Shown: positions 51,404 to 60,575, counted from the stretch's first letter. The stretch: 64,000 nucleotides of DNA from Clostridiales bacterium (GCA_024691085.1 JAILNX010000018.1:92591-156590); one strand, 5' to 3'. Notes: generated by a model not told the origin, from the sequence alone. Translations and numbers: made by a program.

Positions 51404-52575
51404 GGTTCCTTGCCTGTCTTAAAAAGGATATAAGGCTTATGACCGGCGGCGGGATAAGGACGCTCCTTTTCCTCGCTCTGCCGGCCGTTCTTGTTTTTCT
51501 GATGCTTTGGGGAATGCGCGGGCTTGACGCCGAGAGCTTCACGAAGAGCTTCCCCATCGCCGTGCGCGATAACGACAACACGCTGATGAGCGGCATGCTC
51601 ATATCAAGGCTCGACGATATCGGTATGTTCGATAAGGTCGTGCACGCGGAAAACGAGACCGACGGGGAGCTCCTCGAAGCCGGCTGCGCCGCGGTCGTGA
51701 CCGTGCCGAAGGATTTCTTTTACGACATTTACGATATGTCCGACACCGACGTCGTCATATCGCTCAACATGAATATGCCCCACGAAGCGGCGATCGTAAT
51801 GTCGACATTCGGGGCGATAACGAGGCTTCTGACCGAGAATCAGCGCGCGAGCTACGCCGCGGCGCGCGTGAAATACGGCGAGCTGGGACCCGTCGAATGG
51901 GAGGCGGTCTATCGCGATTACTCCCTCGCCGCGCTCGATTCCGCGCTTTCAAGGCTCGACGTGTTCAGCATGGACGAGCTCTACACAAAAGGCTATGACG
52001 GAACGAAGCTCTTCTTCGGCGCGAGCGTTATCTCGATGATAATGCTGTTCATGCCGCTCATGATGCTCCGCTCGGTGCCCGAGGAGATAGGTTCGGGGCT
52101 TGCGGGGCGGTTCTCGCTCGCGGGGGGCAGCGTTTATCTTACCGTGCTTTCGAAGCTCGCGATCGCGTTCATTTTCGTGCTTGTCCCGACCGCTTTAATA
52201 CTGATCGTTCTCAAGATAAAGCTCACGCTCCTTCTCGCAGCGGCGCTGGTTTGTTCGTTCCTTTTCTCATTCTCTCTGTTCCTCGTCATTTCGCTTCTGA
52301 CGAAAGACGCGGCGCTCTCGCAGTTTTCGGGAGTGTCGCTGATGCTTTTCATACTTCTGGCTGGCGGCGCGTTCTATCCCGGTGCGCTCCTCGGGAAAGC
52401 GTTCGGCGCGATATCCGGGTATCTCATGCCCGGCATGATACTCTCCGCCATGCTGCTTCCCGGCGGGGCGTTCAAGGAGATGCTGCCGCGCTTTTTAGCG
52501 CTCATCGTTCCGTTCGCCGTGTTCGCCGCCCTGTCGGCGCCGCTCATCCGTTCGGGCATAAGGAGGCGCGCGTGA
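51400..52575 (+). CDS. ABC-2 type transporter permease 1
   Basis: A 391-residue permease: one N-terminal membrane helix (about 22-42), a large extracytoplasmic domain (about 45-205, containing ETDGELLEAGCAAVVTVPKDFF), then five to six membrane helices from about 210 to the end. This is the ABC2_membrane_3 (YhgE/CcmB-like) layout. The substrate is unknown. It overlaps both neighbours by 4 bp (ATGA / GTGA), so the ATPase and two permeases are tightly coupled. Confidence 0.92.
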   Translation: MRFLACLKKDIRLMTGGGIRTLLFLALPAVLVFLMLWGMRGLDAESFTKSFPIAVRDNDNTLMSGMLISRLDDIGMFDKVVHAENETDGELLEAGCAAVVTVPKDFFYDIYDMSDTDVVISLNMNMPHEAAIVMSTFGAITRLLTENQRASYAAARVKYGELGPVEWEAVYRDYSLAALDSALSRLDVFSMDELYTKGYDGTKLFFGASVISMIMLFMPLMMLRSVPEEIGSGLAGRFSLAGGSVYLTVLSKLAIAFIFVLVPTALILIVLKIKLTLLLAAALVCSFLFSFSLFLVISLLTKDAALSQFSGVSLMLFILLAGGAFYPGALLGKAFGAISGYLMPGMILSAMLLPGGAFKEMLPRFLALIVPFAVFAALSAPLIRSGIRRRA

Positions 52576-53675
52576 GAAGGCTGCTTTCACAGGTAAAATA
52601 CAAGCTCCTCGTCCTCATGAACGGGAGACCGTTCCTGTATTCAGCGGGGCTCGTTCTTCTTGCGCTTTCGTTCCTGCTCGTCATGAACGCCGTCACCGCC
52701 GTGCGCGAGAGCGAGGTCAAGATCAGCGTCTTCGACGAATGCGGCGGGGAATCGAGCCGCGCGCTTTGCGATTATATCTCATCGGCCAAGGGTTTGAGCG
52801 CAGTCTTTGCGGATTCCCGCGAGGAGGCGGAAAACGCCGTGTATCTGGGCAAAGCCGAGGCCGCGCTCGTGATTCTTCCCGATTACGACAGGCTGCTCGC
52901 TTCGGGATCGACGCATGGGCTCATCTCGCTCGCCGTGTCGCCGTCGTCCGTTTCGACCGAGATAATTACGGAGACCGTCGCGGGCGGCGTAATGTCGGAA
53001 AGAGCGAGGCTAAACTCCCTCGCGGAGCTTTCACGCGGCGGTTACGATACCGGAAAGTACGCCGAGTATGCCGACGAATTCGTTCCCCCGTACATGGTTA
53101 CCGTCCGCGAGCTGTCGGGCTCCGGCTCCGACCGCGCCGTATTTGGAAGGACGTTCCCCGGATCGGGCGGCTTTTACGCGCTCGCGCTGATGCTCGTGAT
53201 GCTGACCGTGGCGAAAAAGCTCGGCGGCGCTGACGAGACCGCGGTCTCGAGGCGGTATTCGGCGCTTCCCTCCGGACGTGCTTTCGATCTCGTTTCCGAC
53301 CTTCTCGCCCTGTTCGTTCTCGCGCTCTTCGTTTCCGCGGCGGCTTTCATATTCCTGCCCGAAAAGAGCGTGACCGCCGCTTTCGCCTATATTGCCTACG
53401 CGTTCGCTGTGTCGGGGCTTTCGCTCTTCGCTTCGTCGCTCGCAAGGGGCGACAGGCTCGACGCGGTCTCCCCCGTGTTCGCGCTGGTAACTTCGATAAT
53501 CGGCGGCTGCTTTATTGACTTTGGGGCGCTCCCCAAGCCTCTCGCGGCCGTCTCGCGCTTCACCCTGCAGGGGCAGCTGATCGCCTCCGTTAACGGGCAG
53601 GCGCTGTTCATACCCGTTCTTATCATTTTGGGCGTGCTGTTCGCCATTTTGTCGCGCGTCCGCGCCCGCTCGTAA
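52572..53675 (+). CDS. ABC-2 type transporter permease 2
   Basis: A 367-residue permease with the same layout as permease 1: N-terminal helix (about 25-43), extracytoplasmic domain (about 45-195, EAENAVYLGKAEAALVILPDYDRLL resembling the same domain of permease 1), then six helices. It starts at GTG 52572, with AGGAGG 7 nt upstream and GTGA overlap with permease 1; the longer open frame reaching 52251 overlaps permease 1 and is rejected. The two permeases probably form a heterodimer. Confidence 0.9.
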   Translation: MRRLLSQVKYKLLVLMNGRPFLYSAGLVLLALSFLLVMNAVTAVRESEVKISVFDECGGESSRALCDYISSAKGLSAVFADSREEAENAVYLGKAEAALVILPDYDRLLASGSTHGLISLAVSPSSVSTEIITETVAGGVMSERARLNSLAELSRGGYDTGKYAEYADEFVPPYMVTVRELSGSGSDRAVFGRTFPGSGGFYALALMLVMLTVAKKLGGADETAVSRRYSALPSGRAFDLVSDLLALFVLALFVSAAAFIFLPEKSVTAAFAYIAYAFAVSGLSLFASSLARGDRLDAVSPVFALVTSIIGGCFIDFGALPKPLAAVSRFTLQGQLIASVNGQALFIPVLIILGVLFAILSRVRARS

Positions 53676-53682
53676 AAAACGC

Positions 53683-53711
53683 TTGCATTCCGAATACTTG
53701 TAGTGTATAAT
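53683..53711 (+). promoter_or_regulatory. promoter of SRP RNA
   Basis: TTGCAT (53683-53688), 17-bp spacer, TATAAT (53706-53711); transcription would begin near 53718, matching the RNA 5' end. Confidence 0.85.
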
Positions 53712-53716
53712 GTCCC

Positions 53717-53990
53717 TTGCCGTGCTAAACGGGGAGTTGGCGGTGCCCTTTTCCTGCAATCCGCCGCAGCAGGGTCTAATTCCCGCCCCGAGGCAAGCGT
53801 TTGCGAGGCATGGAGCCGATAAGGAGCGTTGATATTCGGGTCCTGTTCAATCGATCACCGTGAACCATGTCAGGTCCTGACGGAAGCAGCATTAAGCGGA
53901 ACGGTCGGTGTGAAGCAGGTCTGCCTGAAAGGAGCCGCCTGTCGGCATACCTCTCGGGGACGTCTTCGTCGAAGGGCGGGTGCACGGCTT
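53717..53990 (+). ncRNA. ffs: signal recognition particle RNA (large Gram-positive type)
   Basis: About 274 nt. The 5' Alu region GCCGTGCTAAACGGGGAG and GCGGTGCCC match the Bacillus scRNA 5' domain, and domain IV contains the universal GTCAGGTCCTGACGGAAGCA and CAGCATTAAG. The 5' end GCCGTGC (53719-53725) pairs with GCACGGC (53982-53988), closing the molecule. It scaffolds Ffh for co-translational membrane targeting. Small open frames inside it are not genes. A terminator follows. Confidence 0.97.
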
Positions 53991-53999
53991 TTATGCGAT

Positions 54000-54026
54000 A
54001 CTTCGGTCATTTTGCCGAAGTTTTTT
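54000..54026 (+). terminator. terminator of SRP RNA
   Basis: ACTTCGG / CCGAAGT (54000-54006 with 54015-54021) followed by TTTTTT. Confidence 0.9.
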
Positions 54027-54110
54027 CTTTCTGTTTTTTTGACCTTTTCTTACGTTTTTTTCTCCCCTTAAACGACCGTGGGAACGGACAGGCCGTCCTA
54101 TATTTATCCC

Positions 54111-55844
54111 ATGGAAGAGCTGATAAGAAAACTTGAGACCGACTCAGTCGCGGAAAAAACGGAAAAAGGGGCGAAAAGACTTAACTTCTCGCTCCTTGTT
54201 CCCGATATCGTTTTCATGCTTTTCTCCGCCCTTGTCGGCTCGTTCTCGCCCTTTGACGGCGTGTCGCCGTTCGGGACGGCCTGCGTGATAGCGGCGTGGT
54301 ATTCGGGTTTCGATCCCGTCATGAGCTGCCTCGGCGCGTCCGCCGGGTACTTCCTTTCGGGCAATTACGCCTACGGCTCCGCCTGCGTACTGATGGGCGT
54401 TGGTCTTTTCTTCGCGGTCAGATACATGCGGGTGCGCCGCCTGTACCGCCTTCTCCTCGCCTTCGCGCTCGAATGTGTGCTGAACCTCATCGCCGCGCTC
54501 GTATTCAAAAAAAGCGTGATACTTTTCGTCGGCTCCGCGACGGTCTCCGTGCTCGGCGCGGTCGTTATTTCGAACGGCATCAAGGGCATTCGCTACGCCG
54601 TGCTCGGAAGGAGGATCGGCGATACGGAGCTTATGACGATGTCGGCGCTCCTCGGCCTCGTCGCGCTCTCGTTCGGCACGTTCAGGCTGTTCGGACAGAG
54701 CTTGGGCGTTATCTTCTCCGCGCTCTCGGTACTGTTCTTCGCGTATAGGTTCGGCGTTCCCGCCGTCGCCGCTGCGGTCACACTCGGCGCGGGCAGGATG
54801 CTTGCGACCGGCGGGGATATGCACTTCATCGCGGTGCTCGCGTCGACCGCTCTCATCGCGGCATCCGTGCGCTCGCTCGGAAAATGGGCGACGCTATTTA
54901 GCTTCGCCGCGATAACCTGCGCCATAACCTTTATTCTTGAGGGGAACGGCGTTATAAGCTATTTCGAATGCGCCGCGGCGGGGCTTATATTTGCCCTCGT
55001 TCCCGCGAAGCTCTATATGCCGGAGAACGTGCGCGAGGAGCTTCGTTCGCCCAACCGGCAGGAGCCCAAATACAGCGCGCTCACCTACCGCGTGGCGTCG
55101 CTTTCCGAGGTGCTTTCCGAGCTTGCGCGCGTGTACGGCGGCGAGACCGCGGAGCTCCTCAGCCCCGTCGCGAAGTCCTTAAAGAACGCGCTCTCCCCCG
55201 CGGACAGGAAGTCCGAAAGGTTCCGCACGGAATACGGCATTTCCTCCGTGAAAAAGCGCGGCAGCGCCCAAAGCGGCGACAGCACGCTCGCGAAAACCGT
55301 CGACGGCTTCGCGCTTTTCGCCGTGAGCGACGGCATGGGCACGGGCGACGAGGCGGGCCGTGAGAGCCGCGCGGCGCTTTCGCTGCTCGGCGACCTCATA
55401 TCGGTCGGGTTCACCCTCGACGACGCCGTTAACGCCGTGAACAGCCTGCTCTTCAAAACGGGCACGGGCGATATGTACGCGACTCTCGACGTCGTGTTCG
55501 TCGATCTTAACGACGGTTCCGCCGAGATAAAAAAGCACGGCGCGCCGCCGAGCCTCGTCATGCGCGAGGGCAGGATATTCACCCTTTCGGGAAGTTCCCT
55601 GCCCGTTGGGATAATCGAGTGCGCCGAGGGCGAATCCCGCACGGTCGCCCTCAGGGACGGTGATATGATCGTGATGATGACGGACGGCGTTTCGGAGGCG
55701 CTCGGGAGCGATCTCTATTCCGCAGTGACGGAAGCCCTTCAGTCCCAAGACGCAGAAAAAGCCGCAGAGCGGCTTCTTGAGTCCGCGGCGGCCCGCGGCG
55801 GCGACGACGATATGACCGTTCTTACGGCGCGCGTCACTCGATGA
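54111..55844 (+). CDS. spoIIE: SpoIIE-like PP2C phosphatase, shortened
   Basis: Membrane serine phosphatase that dephosphorylates SpoIIAA to switch on sigma-F in the forespore. It has 577 residues from ATG 54111. The N-terminal part (about 25-310) has eight to ten hydrophobic segments; the C-terminal PP2C domain (about 385-577) has the metal-binding Asp407 in VSDGMGTGDEAG, TGTGDMYATLDVV, MTDGVSEALG and DDMTVLTARV. Bacillus subtilis SpoIIE is about 827 residues; the region between the membrane and phosphatase domains is about 75 residues here instead of about 260. A GTG start at 54078 is possible; neither start has a clear ribosome binding site. Confidence 0.88.
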   Translation: MEELIRKLETDSVAEKTEKGAKRLNFSLLVPDIVFMLFSALVGSFSPFDGVSPFGTACVIAAWYSGFDPVMSCLGASAGYFLSGNYAYGSACVLMGVGLFFAVRYMRVRRLYRLLLAFALECVLNLIAALVFKKSVILFVGSATVSVLGAVVISNGIKGIRYAVLGRRIGDTELMTMSALLGLVALSFGTFRLFGQSLGVIFSALSVLFFAYRFGVPAVAAAVTLGAGRMLATGGDMHFIAVLASTALIAASVRSLGKWATLFSFAAITCAITFILEGNGVISYFECAAAGLIFALVPAKLYMPENVREELRSPNRQEPKYSALTYRVASLSEVLSELARVYGGETAELLSPVAKSLKNALSPADRKSERFRTEYGISSVKKRGSAQSGDSTLAKTVDGFALFAVSDGMGTGDEAGRESRAALSLLGDLISVGFTLDDAVNAVNSLLFKTGTGDMYATLDVVFVDLNDGSAEIKKHGAPPSLVMREGRIFTLSGSSLPVGIIECAEGESRTVALRDGDMIVMMTDGVSEALGSDLYSAVTEALQSQDAEKAAERLLESAAARGGDDDMTVLTARVTR

Positions 55845-56721
55845 GTCCCGAAAACTCCGGCGTGTAGACGCTCTCGGCGGACGAGAGCTTCTGCGTGAAC
55901 ACGTTCGTGAATCCGAGCCCGACGGCGTAGTCGACCGCCCTTTTGTATTCGCCCTTCGTCAACCTTCTGTCGAGGGGTTTTTTCATGCCCGCGATAGGCG
56001 TATACTGGCTCATGAGCGAGATGTACGTTCCGATCGGGAAATTTAAGCTTATGAAATCGAGCACGCGGCGCGTTTCGTCGACCGCGCAAGGCAGAACGAG
56101 ATGGCGGATGATGACGCCCTTTTTGGCGATCCCGTCCTCATCAAGCTCGAGCGTGCCCGACTGCCTCTGCATTTCGATGATCGCCTTCGACGCGAATTCG
56201 AAGTAATCCGCCCTTTGGGAATATCTTCCGGCGAGCGAGGCGGAGACGTATTTAAGATCGGGCAGCCAGATATCGACGAGCCCCTCGAACCTTTTCAGCG
56301 TTTCGACGCGCTCGTAGCCGTTGGTGTTCCAAACGACGGGCACGGTAAGTCCCCTCTCCCTCGCGAGCGGTATCGCCCTTTCGAGGACCCGGGTGTGAGG
56401 CGTCGGAGTCACGAGGTTCACGTTGTGCGAGCCGAGCTCCTCGAGCCTCAGCATCATATCGGCAAGCGCGCTCTCGTCCGCGGGGACCGCGCCGGGGACG
56501 CCGCCCGTCCTCGAGATCTCTATGTTCTGACAGAACACGCAGCGCATATTGCAGCCGGTAAAGAATATCGCGCCCGAGCCGCGCGTGCCGGATATGGGCG
56601 GCTCCTCGAAATAATGCCTCGCGGCGCGCGCAACGAGCGGCAGCCTGCCCGCCCCGCATACGCCGGGGGCGTGCTCCCTGTATGCTCCGCACATTATGGG
56701 ACATTCAAAACATTCAGTCAT
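55834..56721 (-). CDS. PflX-type radical SAM protein (PflA-like)
   Basis: A 295-residue radical SAM protein of the PflX group (COG1313 by recall), related to pyruvate formate-lyase activating enzyme. N-terminal cysteine cluster Cys4, Cys7, Cys11, Cys22 (CFECPIMC ... GVCGAG), then the SAM-cluster cysteines Cys57, Cys61, Cys64 in FTGCNMRCVFCQN, and PDLKYVSASLAGRYS. The substrate protein is unknown; no glycyl radical enzyme is nearby. The 3' end overlaps spoIIE by 11 bp (convergent), and the ATG overlaps the histidine kinase stop by 4 bp. Confidence 0.9.
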   Translation of the reverse strand: MTECFECPIMCGAYREHAPGVCGAGRLPLVARAARHYFEEPPISGTRGSGAIFFTGCNMRCVFCQNIEISRTGGVPGAVPADESALADMMLRLEELGSHNVNLVTPTPHTRVLERAIPLARERGLTVPVVWNTNGYERVETLKRFEGLVDIWLPDLKYVSASLAGRYSQRADYFEFASKAIIEMQRQSGTLELDEDGIAKKGVIIRHLVLPCAVDETRRVLDFISLNFPIGTYISLMSQYTPIAGMKKPLDRRLTKGEYKRAVDYAVGLGFTNVFTQKLSSAESVYTPEFSGLIE

Positions 56722-58496
56722 TGCTTTTGTAAAACCGTGAACTCAAATCTTATTATTCCGTCCGAATAATCCGCCGAGATGCTCTCGCCGAGAAGGTCAA
56801 GCACCTCCTCCGCTATCGCAAGTCCCAGCCCAGTGCCCTCGGACGAATGCGCCTTGTCCGCCTTGAAGAAGCGCTCGAAGAGGTGATCGAGATCCTTTCC
56901 GTCGATATCGGCGGGATTTGTGACCGAGATCACCCACCTGCCGCCGCGCTCGTTCAGACCGACGCTTATATTGCCCTCTTCGCCGTGCTTCACGGCGTTG
57001 TCCATGAGCGTGACGAGCACCTGCTCCACCCTGTCAGGATTGCCGAAAGCAGGGTATTTTCCCTCCGGAACGAGGAGATCTACCGTCATGCCCCGCTCCG
57101 CGGCGGGCTCCCTCATGCGGTCGGCGACGTCGAGAATGAGCTCGTAAAGCTCCATCGGCCGCTTTTGAAGCGCGATGCCGCCCGACTGCAGGCGCGAAAG
57201 CTCCAGAAGGTCGTTTATGAGAGTCGAGAGCCTTATGCTCTCCTTTAGGATATAGCCGTAATAGCGCATCTTCGCGTCCTCGTCCCTGACGAGCCCGTCG
57301 TTCAGCATATCGGCAATGCCGCGTATCGACGCGAGCGGCGTGCGGAGCTCGTGGCTGACGTTCGCAACGTAATCGCGCCTCGTCTGCTCCAGCCTCTCCG
57401 CCTCGGTCACGTCCATTAAAAGCGCGACCGCGCCCGCGAGCCTGCCCTTCTCCTCCTCGATAGCGGCGGCGTTCACGCGTATCACGCGCTCGCCGGAAGC
57501 GAAGCTCTCCGTTCTGCCCTCGCCTGTTTCGAGCACAGTCTTTACGAAGTCAAGCAGGTTTTCGGGTATGGGATCTCCGTCCGAAATGCCGAGAAGCCTC
57601 GTCGCGGAGTTGTTTATCCTTATCACGCTGCCCGCGGCGTCGAAGCCGATTATGCCCTCACCGAGACCGTCGAGTATCGCGCGGAGGCGGTTCCTTTCGA
57701 CCGTGAGCTCGCCTATCGTGACCTTGAGGTTCTCCGCGAGAGTATTGAACGCGGAGCCGAGCTCACGCACCTCGTTCGAGCCCTCCGGCTCGACTCGCTT
57801 TTCGTAGTTGCCGCTCGAAAGCTCCGCCGCGGCGGAGGTGAGGTTCGCGAGCGGCCTCGTCATCCAGCGGGAGAGGAAATACAGGGGGATCGTCATGAAG
57901 GCTCCGACGGCAAGCGCGGAGACCGCGAGCACGACGATAAGGCTCCTTGACGCGGAGCTTATGTCGCTCATCTCCCTTATAAGGAATACGGCGCCGAGCT
58001 TTTCGCCGTCGGCGCCCAATATCGGAGCGGCGGCGATAATGCCCTTCTGCTTGTCCCGCGCGATCACCTTTTCCTCGCTGACGGACGGATATTCCCGTTT
58101 AAGGAACGGAAGTATCTCGTCGTTCTTCATGCCCATGTCGCCGTCCTTCGGACGTTCGCCCGGCTGCTCGCCGGGGAAATCGGGTTTTCCGGTCTTTATC
58201 AATTCGACGGGTTCCGAGAGCCCGTTCAGTATCACCGCGCGCGATTCGGTCGAACGGAGCATGAAGCGGAAGCTCTCCTCCGTTATCTCACCGTTCATGA
58301 ACTTATATGCCTCCTCGGCCAGAAGCCCTGCGTCTTCACGCAGTTCGCCCGCGGCGATATTGAGATACACCGACCGTCCCGCTATCGAGAACAGCGCGAC
58401 AGTTAGAAGTATGGAGGTCAGAAGCGCCGCAAGAAACGTAAGAAGCGCCGTAGACCTTAACGTAAGATGATTATTTCTCTTCCTGTCCCTCTTCAC
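56718..58496 (-). CDS. sensor histidine kinase (WalK/PhoR-like)
   Basis: A 592-residue membrane kinase: TM1 (about 15-38), extracellular sensor (about 40-182), TM2 (about 184-206), HAMP (207-260, LSRWMTRPLANL), PAS (about 270-365), HisKA with phospho-acceptor His382 in NVSHELRTPLAS, and HATPase_c with N-box TLMDNAVKH, D-box and GTGLGLAI. The sensor contains a Pro/Gly/Glu-rich loop (residues about 103-122). It starts at GTG 58496 inside the response regulator gene (26-bp overlap), a GGAG lying 4-5 nt before it. Stimulus unknown. Confidence 0.95.
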   Translation of the reverse strand: MKRDRKRNNHLTLRSTALLTFLAALLTSILLTVALFSIAGRSVYLNIAAGELREDAGLLAEEAYKFMNGEITEESFRFMLRSTESRAVILNGLSEPVELIKTGKPDFPGEQPGERPKDGDMGMKNDEILPFLKREYPSVSEEKVIARDKQKGIIAAAPILGADGEKLGAVFLIREMSDISSASRSLIVVLAVSALAVGAFMTIPLYFLSRWMTRPLANLTSAAAELSSGNYEKRVEPEGSNEVRELGSAFNTLAENLKVTIGELTVERNRLRAILDGLGEGIIGFDAAGSVIRINNSATRLLGISDGDPIPENLLDFVKTVLETGEGRTESFASGERVIRVNAAAIEEEKGRLAGAVALLMDVTEAERLEQTRRDYVANVSHELRTPLASIRGIADMLNDGLVRDEDAKMRYYGYILKESIRLSTLINDLLELSRLQSGGIALQKRPMELYELILDVADRMREPAAERGMTVDLLVPEGKYPAFGNPDRVEQVLVTLMDNAVKHGEEGNISVGLNERGGRWVISVTNPADIDGKDLDHLFERFFKADKAHSSEGTGLGLAIAEEVLDLLGESISADYSDGIIRFEFTVLQKQ

Positions 58497-59187
58497 CGTT
58501 CTCCACCTCGAAGCGGTAGCCCACGCCGTAGACGGTCTTTATCGCCCAGCCTACGTCCTCTGCGGGCAGCTTCTGCCTTATCCTTTTTATCTGGGTGTCG
58601 ACAGGACGCGTGTCGCCCATGTAGTCATAGCCCCAAACCTCCGAGAGTATCTTCTCCCTCGAAAAGACCTTGCCGGGATTCGACGCGAGAAGCTGGAATA
58701 TCTCGACTTCCTTGGGCGTGAGCGGCAGTCTTTTGCCCTCGAAGCGCACGTCGTAGTTGTCGATGTTTATCTCGAGCGCGCCGTACCTTACGATCTTGTT
58801 CGGCTCCTCCTTCTGCTGGTTGTAGCGGCGGAGCACCGCCTTGACCCTCGCGACGACCTCGCGTGAGGAGAAGGGCTTTATGATATAGTCGTCCGCTCCG
58901 AGCTCGAGACCGAGCACGCGGTCGATCTCCTCGGACTTCGCGGTGAGCATGATTATCGGCACGCGGCTCCTCGATCTAAGCTCGCGGCAGACGTCCATGC
59001 CGTTTCTTTTGGGCATCATGATATCGAGTATGACCAGATCCGGTTTTTTAAGGTCGAACACGCTTATCGCCTGCTCGCCGTCGTACGCGGAGACGGTCTC
59101 GAAGCCCTCGTTCTGAAAGTAGGCGCCGAGGGTCTCGTGGATTATTCTCTGATCGTCGCAGATAAGAATAAGCTGTTTTCCGGGCAT
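58471..59187 (-). CDS. OmpR/PhoB-family response regulator
   Basis: A 238-residue DNA-binding regulator. Receiver domain with acidic pocket CDDQR, phospho-acceptor Asp55 in LVILDIMMPK, Thr in MLTAKSEE and Lys in YIIKPFSS; winged-helix trans_reg_C domain with LTPKEVEIFQLLASNPGKVFSRE and VDTQIKRIRQKL. AAGGAGGTGACC is a strong ribosome binding site. It is paired with the overlapping histidine kinase gene and lies divergent from the HtrA gene, a likely target. Confidence 0.96.
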   Translation of the reverse strand: MPGKQLILICDDQRIIHETLGAYFQNEGFETVSAYDGEQAISVFDLKKPDLVILDIMMPKRNGMDVCRELRSRSRVPIIMLTAKSEEIDRVLGLELGADDYIIKPFSSREVVARVKAVLRRYNQQKEEPNKIVRYGALEINIDNYDVRFEGKRLPLTPKEVEIFQLLASNPGKVFSREKILSEVWGYDYMGDTRPVDTQIKRIRQKLPAEDVGWAIKTVYGVGYRFEVENGEEGQEEK

Positions 59188-59217
59188 AGCCGGTCACCTC
59201 CTTAAATGACTGATTCA

Positions 59218-59246
59218 ATTATAAACCATCGCCCGGAAGGATTCAA
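59218..59246 (-). promoter_or_regulatory. sigma-A promoter of response regulator operon
   Basis: Minus strand TTGAAT (59241-59246), 17-bp spacer, TATAAT (59218-59223), about 30 nt before the ATG. Confidence 0.82.
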
Positions 59247-59298
59247 CCGAAACACAATCTTGTCACAATTCATCCACAGCTTTTTTACGTTCGCAGCA

Positions 59299-59326
59299 TT
59301 GTCAAACCGCTGTTTTTGGCTATAAT
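59299..59326 (+). promoter_or_regulatory. sigma-A promoter of HtrA-like gene
   Basis: TTGTCA (59299-59304), 16-bp spacer, TATAAT (59321-59326). The 52 bp between the two divergent -35 boxes would be the place for a regulator site. Confidence 0.78.
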
Positions 59327-59371
59327 AAGTAAATGAGATACCGGAAGCGCTTCTCGAAAGGAGTTTATGAT

Positions 59372-60553
59372 ATGGAAAAACAGAGAACGAGGATACCCGC
59401 GGGCGCGCTGATCGCCCTTTTGCTGATAGTCCTTTTCATCGGCGCCTGCATAACGGGCGTCGCAATACTGATAACCAACGGGATAAAAAGCCTTAAGGCG
59501 CCCGCCGCGACCGAGGCTCCCGACGGCGGAAAGACCGCCGTTGTGACCGCCGCGCCGACAGGCACGCCCTTAGGGGCGGCGGATCCCCTGCATCACGCTA
59601 CGGGCGGAACGAAGGCCGAGGAAGGCGCCGCGCTGACCGAGATAATCGCAAGGTGCATGGAGACGGTCGTTTCCATCGACATCACCATGAAGCAGGGCTC
59701 GACCGACGTTTACGCGGGCTCCGGCTCGGGCGTCATCATTTCGTCCGACGGGTACGTCGTCACCTGCAATCACGTCGTCGAGGGCTCGGCGAACATATAC
59801 GTCTATCTGAACGACGGCTCCTCATACACGGCTGAGCTTGTTGGAAACGATCCCGTGACGGATATCGCCGTATTGAAGCTGAACGCTTCGGGCGAGGAGT
59901 TCCCGTGGGCGACTCTCGGCGTGTCCGAAGGCCTTCTCGTCGGCGAGAGCGTTTACGCCATAGGCAACGCGCTCGGCACGCTTTCGAACACCGTGACGGA
60001 CGGCATCATATCGGGACTTGACCGCGACATCGAGATCGACGGCCAGTCCATGACGCTTCTGCAGACCAGTGCCGCTATCAACAACGGCAACTCCGGCGGC
60101 GCGCTCTTCCTGCACGACGGCACGCTTATCGGCATCGTGAACGCCAAGACGAGCGGCACGACCTCGTCCGGCGCGACCATCGAAGGGCTCGGGTTCGCTA
60201 TCCCCATCGACCTCGCGAAGCCCATTATCTCCGACATAATCAATTACGGCTTCGTTACCGGCCGTCCGTTCCTCGGCGTATCGACCAAGAACGTCTCGTA
60301 CGGGTACAGCATGTTCTCCTACACCACCTATCCGCAGGTCGTTTCGGTGGTCGAGGGCAGTCCCGCGGCGAAGGCGGGCGTGCGCGAGAACGACATCATA
60401 ACGAAGATTAACGGCGAGACTGTATCGAGCTCCACGGCTCTTCGCGTGAAGATCAACTCATTCAGCGTGGGCGACGAGATCACGCTGACCGTCGTTCGCG
60501 GCGGCAGCACGATAGAGATCAAAGTTACGCTTGAGGAACGGAGCGGAAGATAA
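59372..60553 (+). CDS. HtrA/DegP-like serine protease with PDZ domain
   Basis: A 393-residue membrane-anchored quality-control protease. N-terminal membrane segment (about 8-35), Thr/Ala-rich linker, trypsin-like domain with catalytic His in VTCNHVVEG, Asp in DPVTDIAVLKL and Ser in NNGNSGGALF, then one C-terminal PDZ domain (GRPFLGVSTKNV ... PAAKAGVRENDIITKINGE). AAAGGAG lies 8 nt before ATG 59372; the open frame upstream is only 13 codons without a better site. It degrades or refolds damaged exported proteins. Confidence 0.95.
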   Translation: MEKQRTRIPAGALIALLLIVLFIGACITGVAILITNGIKSLKAPAATEAPDGGKTAVVTAAPTGTPLGAADPLHHATGGTKAEEGAALTEIIARCMETVVSIDITMKQGSTDVYAGSGSGVIISSDGYVVTCNHVVEGSANIYVYLNDGSSYTAELVGNDPVTDIAVLKLNASGEEFPWATLGVSEGLLVGESVYAIGNALGTLSNTVTDGIISGLDRDIEIDGQSMTLLQTSAAINNGNSGGALFLHDGTLIGIVNAKTSGTTSSGATIEGLGFAIPIDLAKPIISDIINYGFVTGRPFLGVSTKNVSYGYSMFSYTTYPQVVSVVEGSPAAKAGVRENDIITKINGETVSSSTALRVKINSFSVGDEITLTVVRGGSTIEIKVTLEERSGR

Positions 60554-60575
60554 AAGCCGCGCCGCTAATACGGAA

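Noticed and set aside
52251..52571. Longer start for ABC-2 permease 2
   Set aside because: It would overlap permease 1 by over 320 bp; GTG 52572 has AGGAGG at the right distance and a GTGA overlap.
53776..54136. Small open frames in the SRP RNA region
   Set aside because: They lie within the conserved SRP RNA sequence and have no ribosome binding sites.
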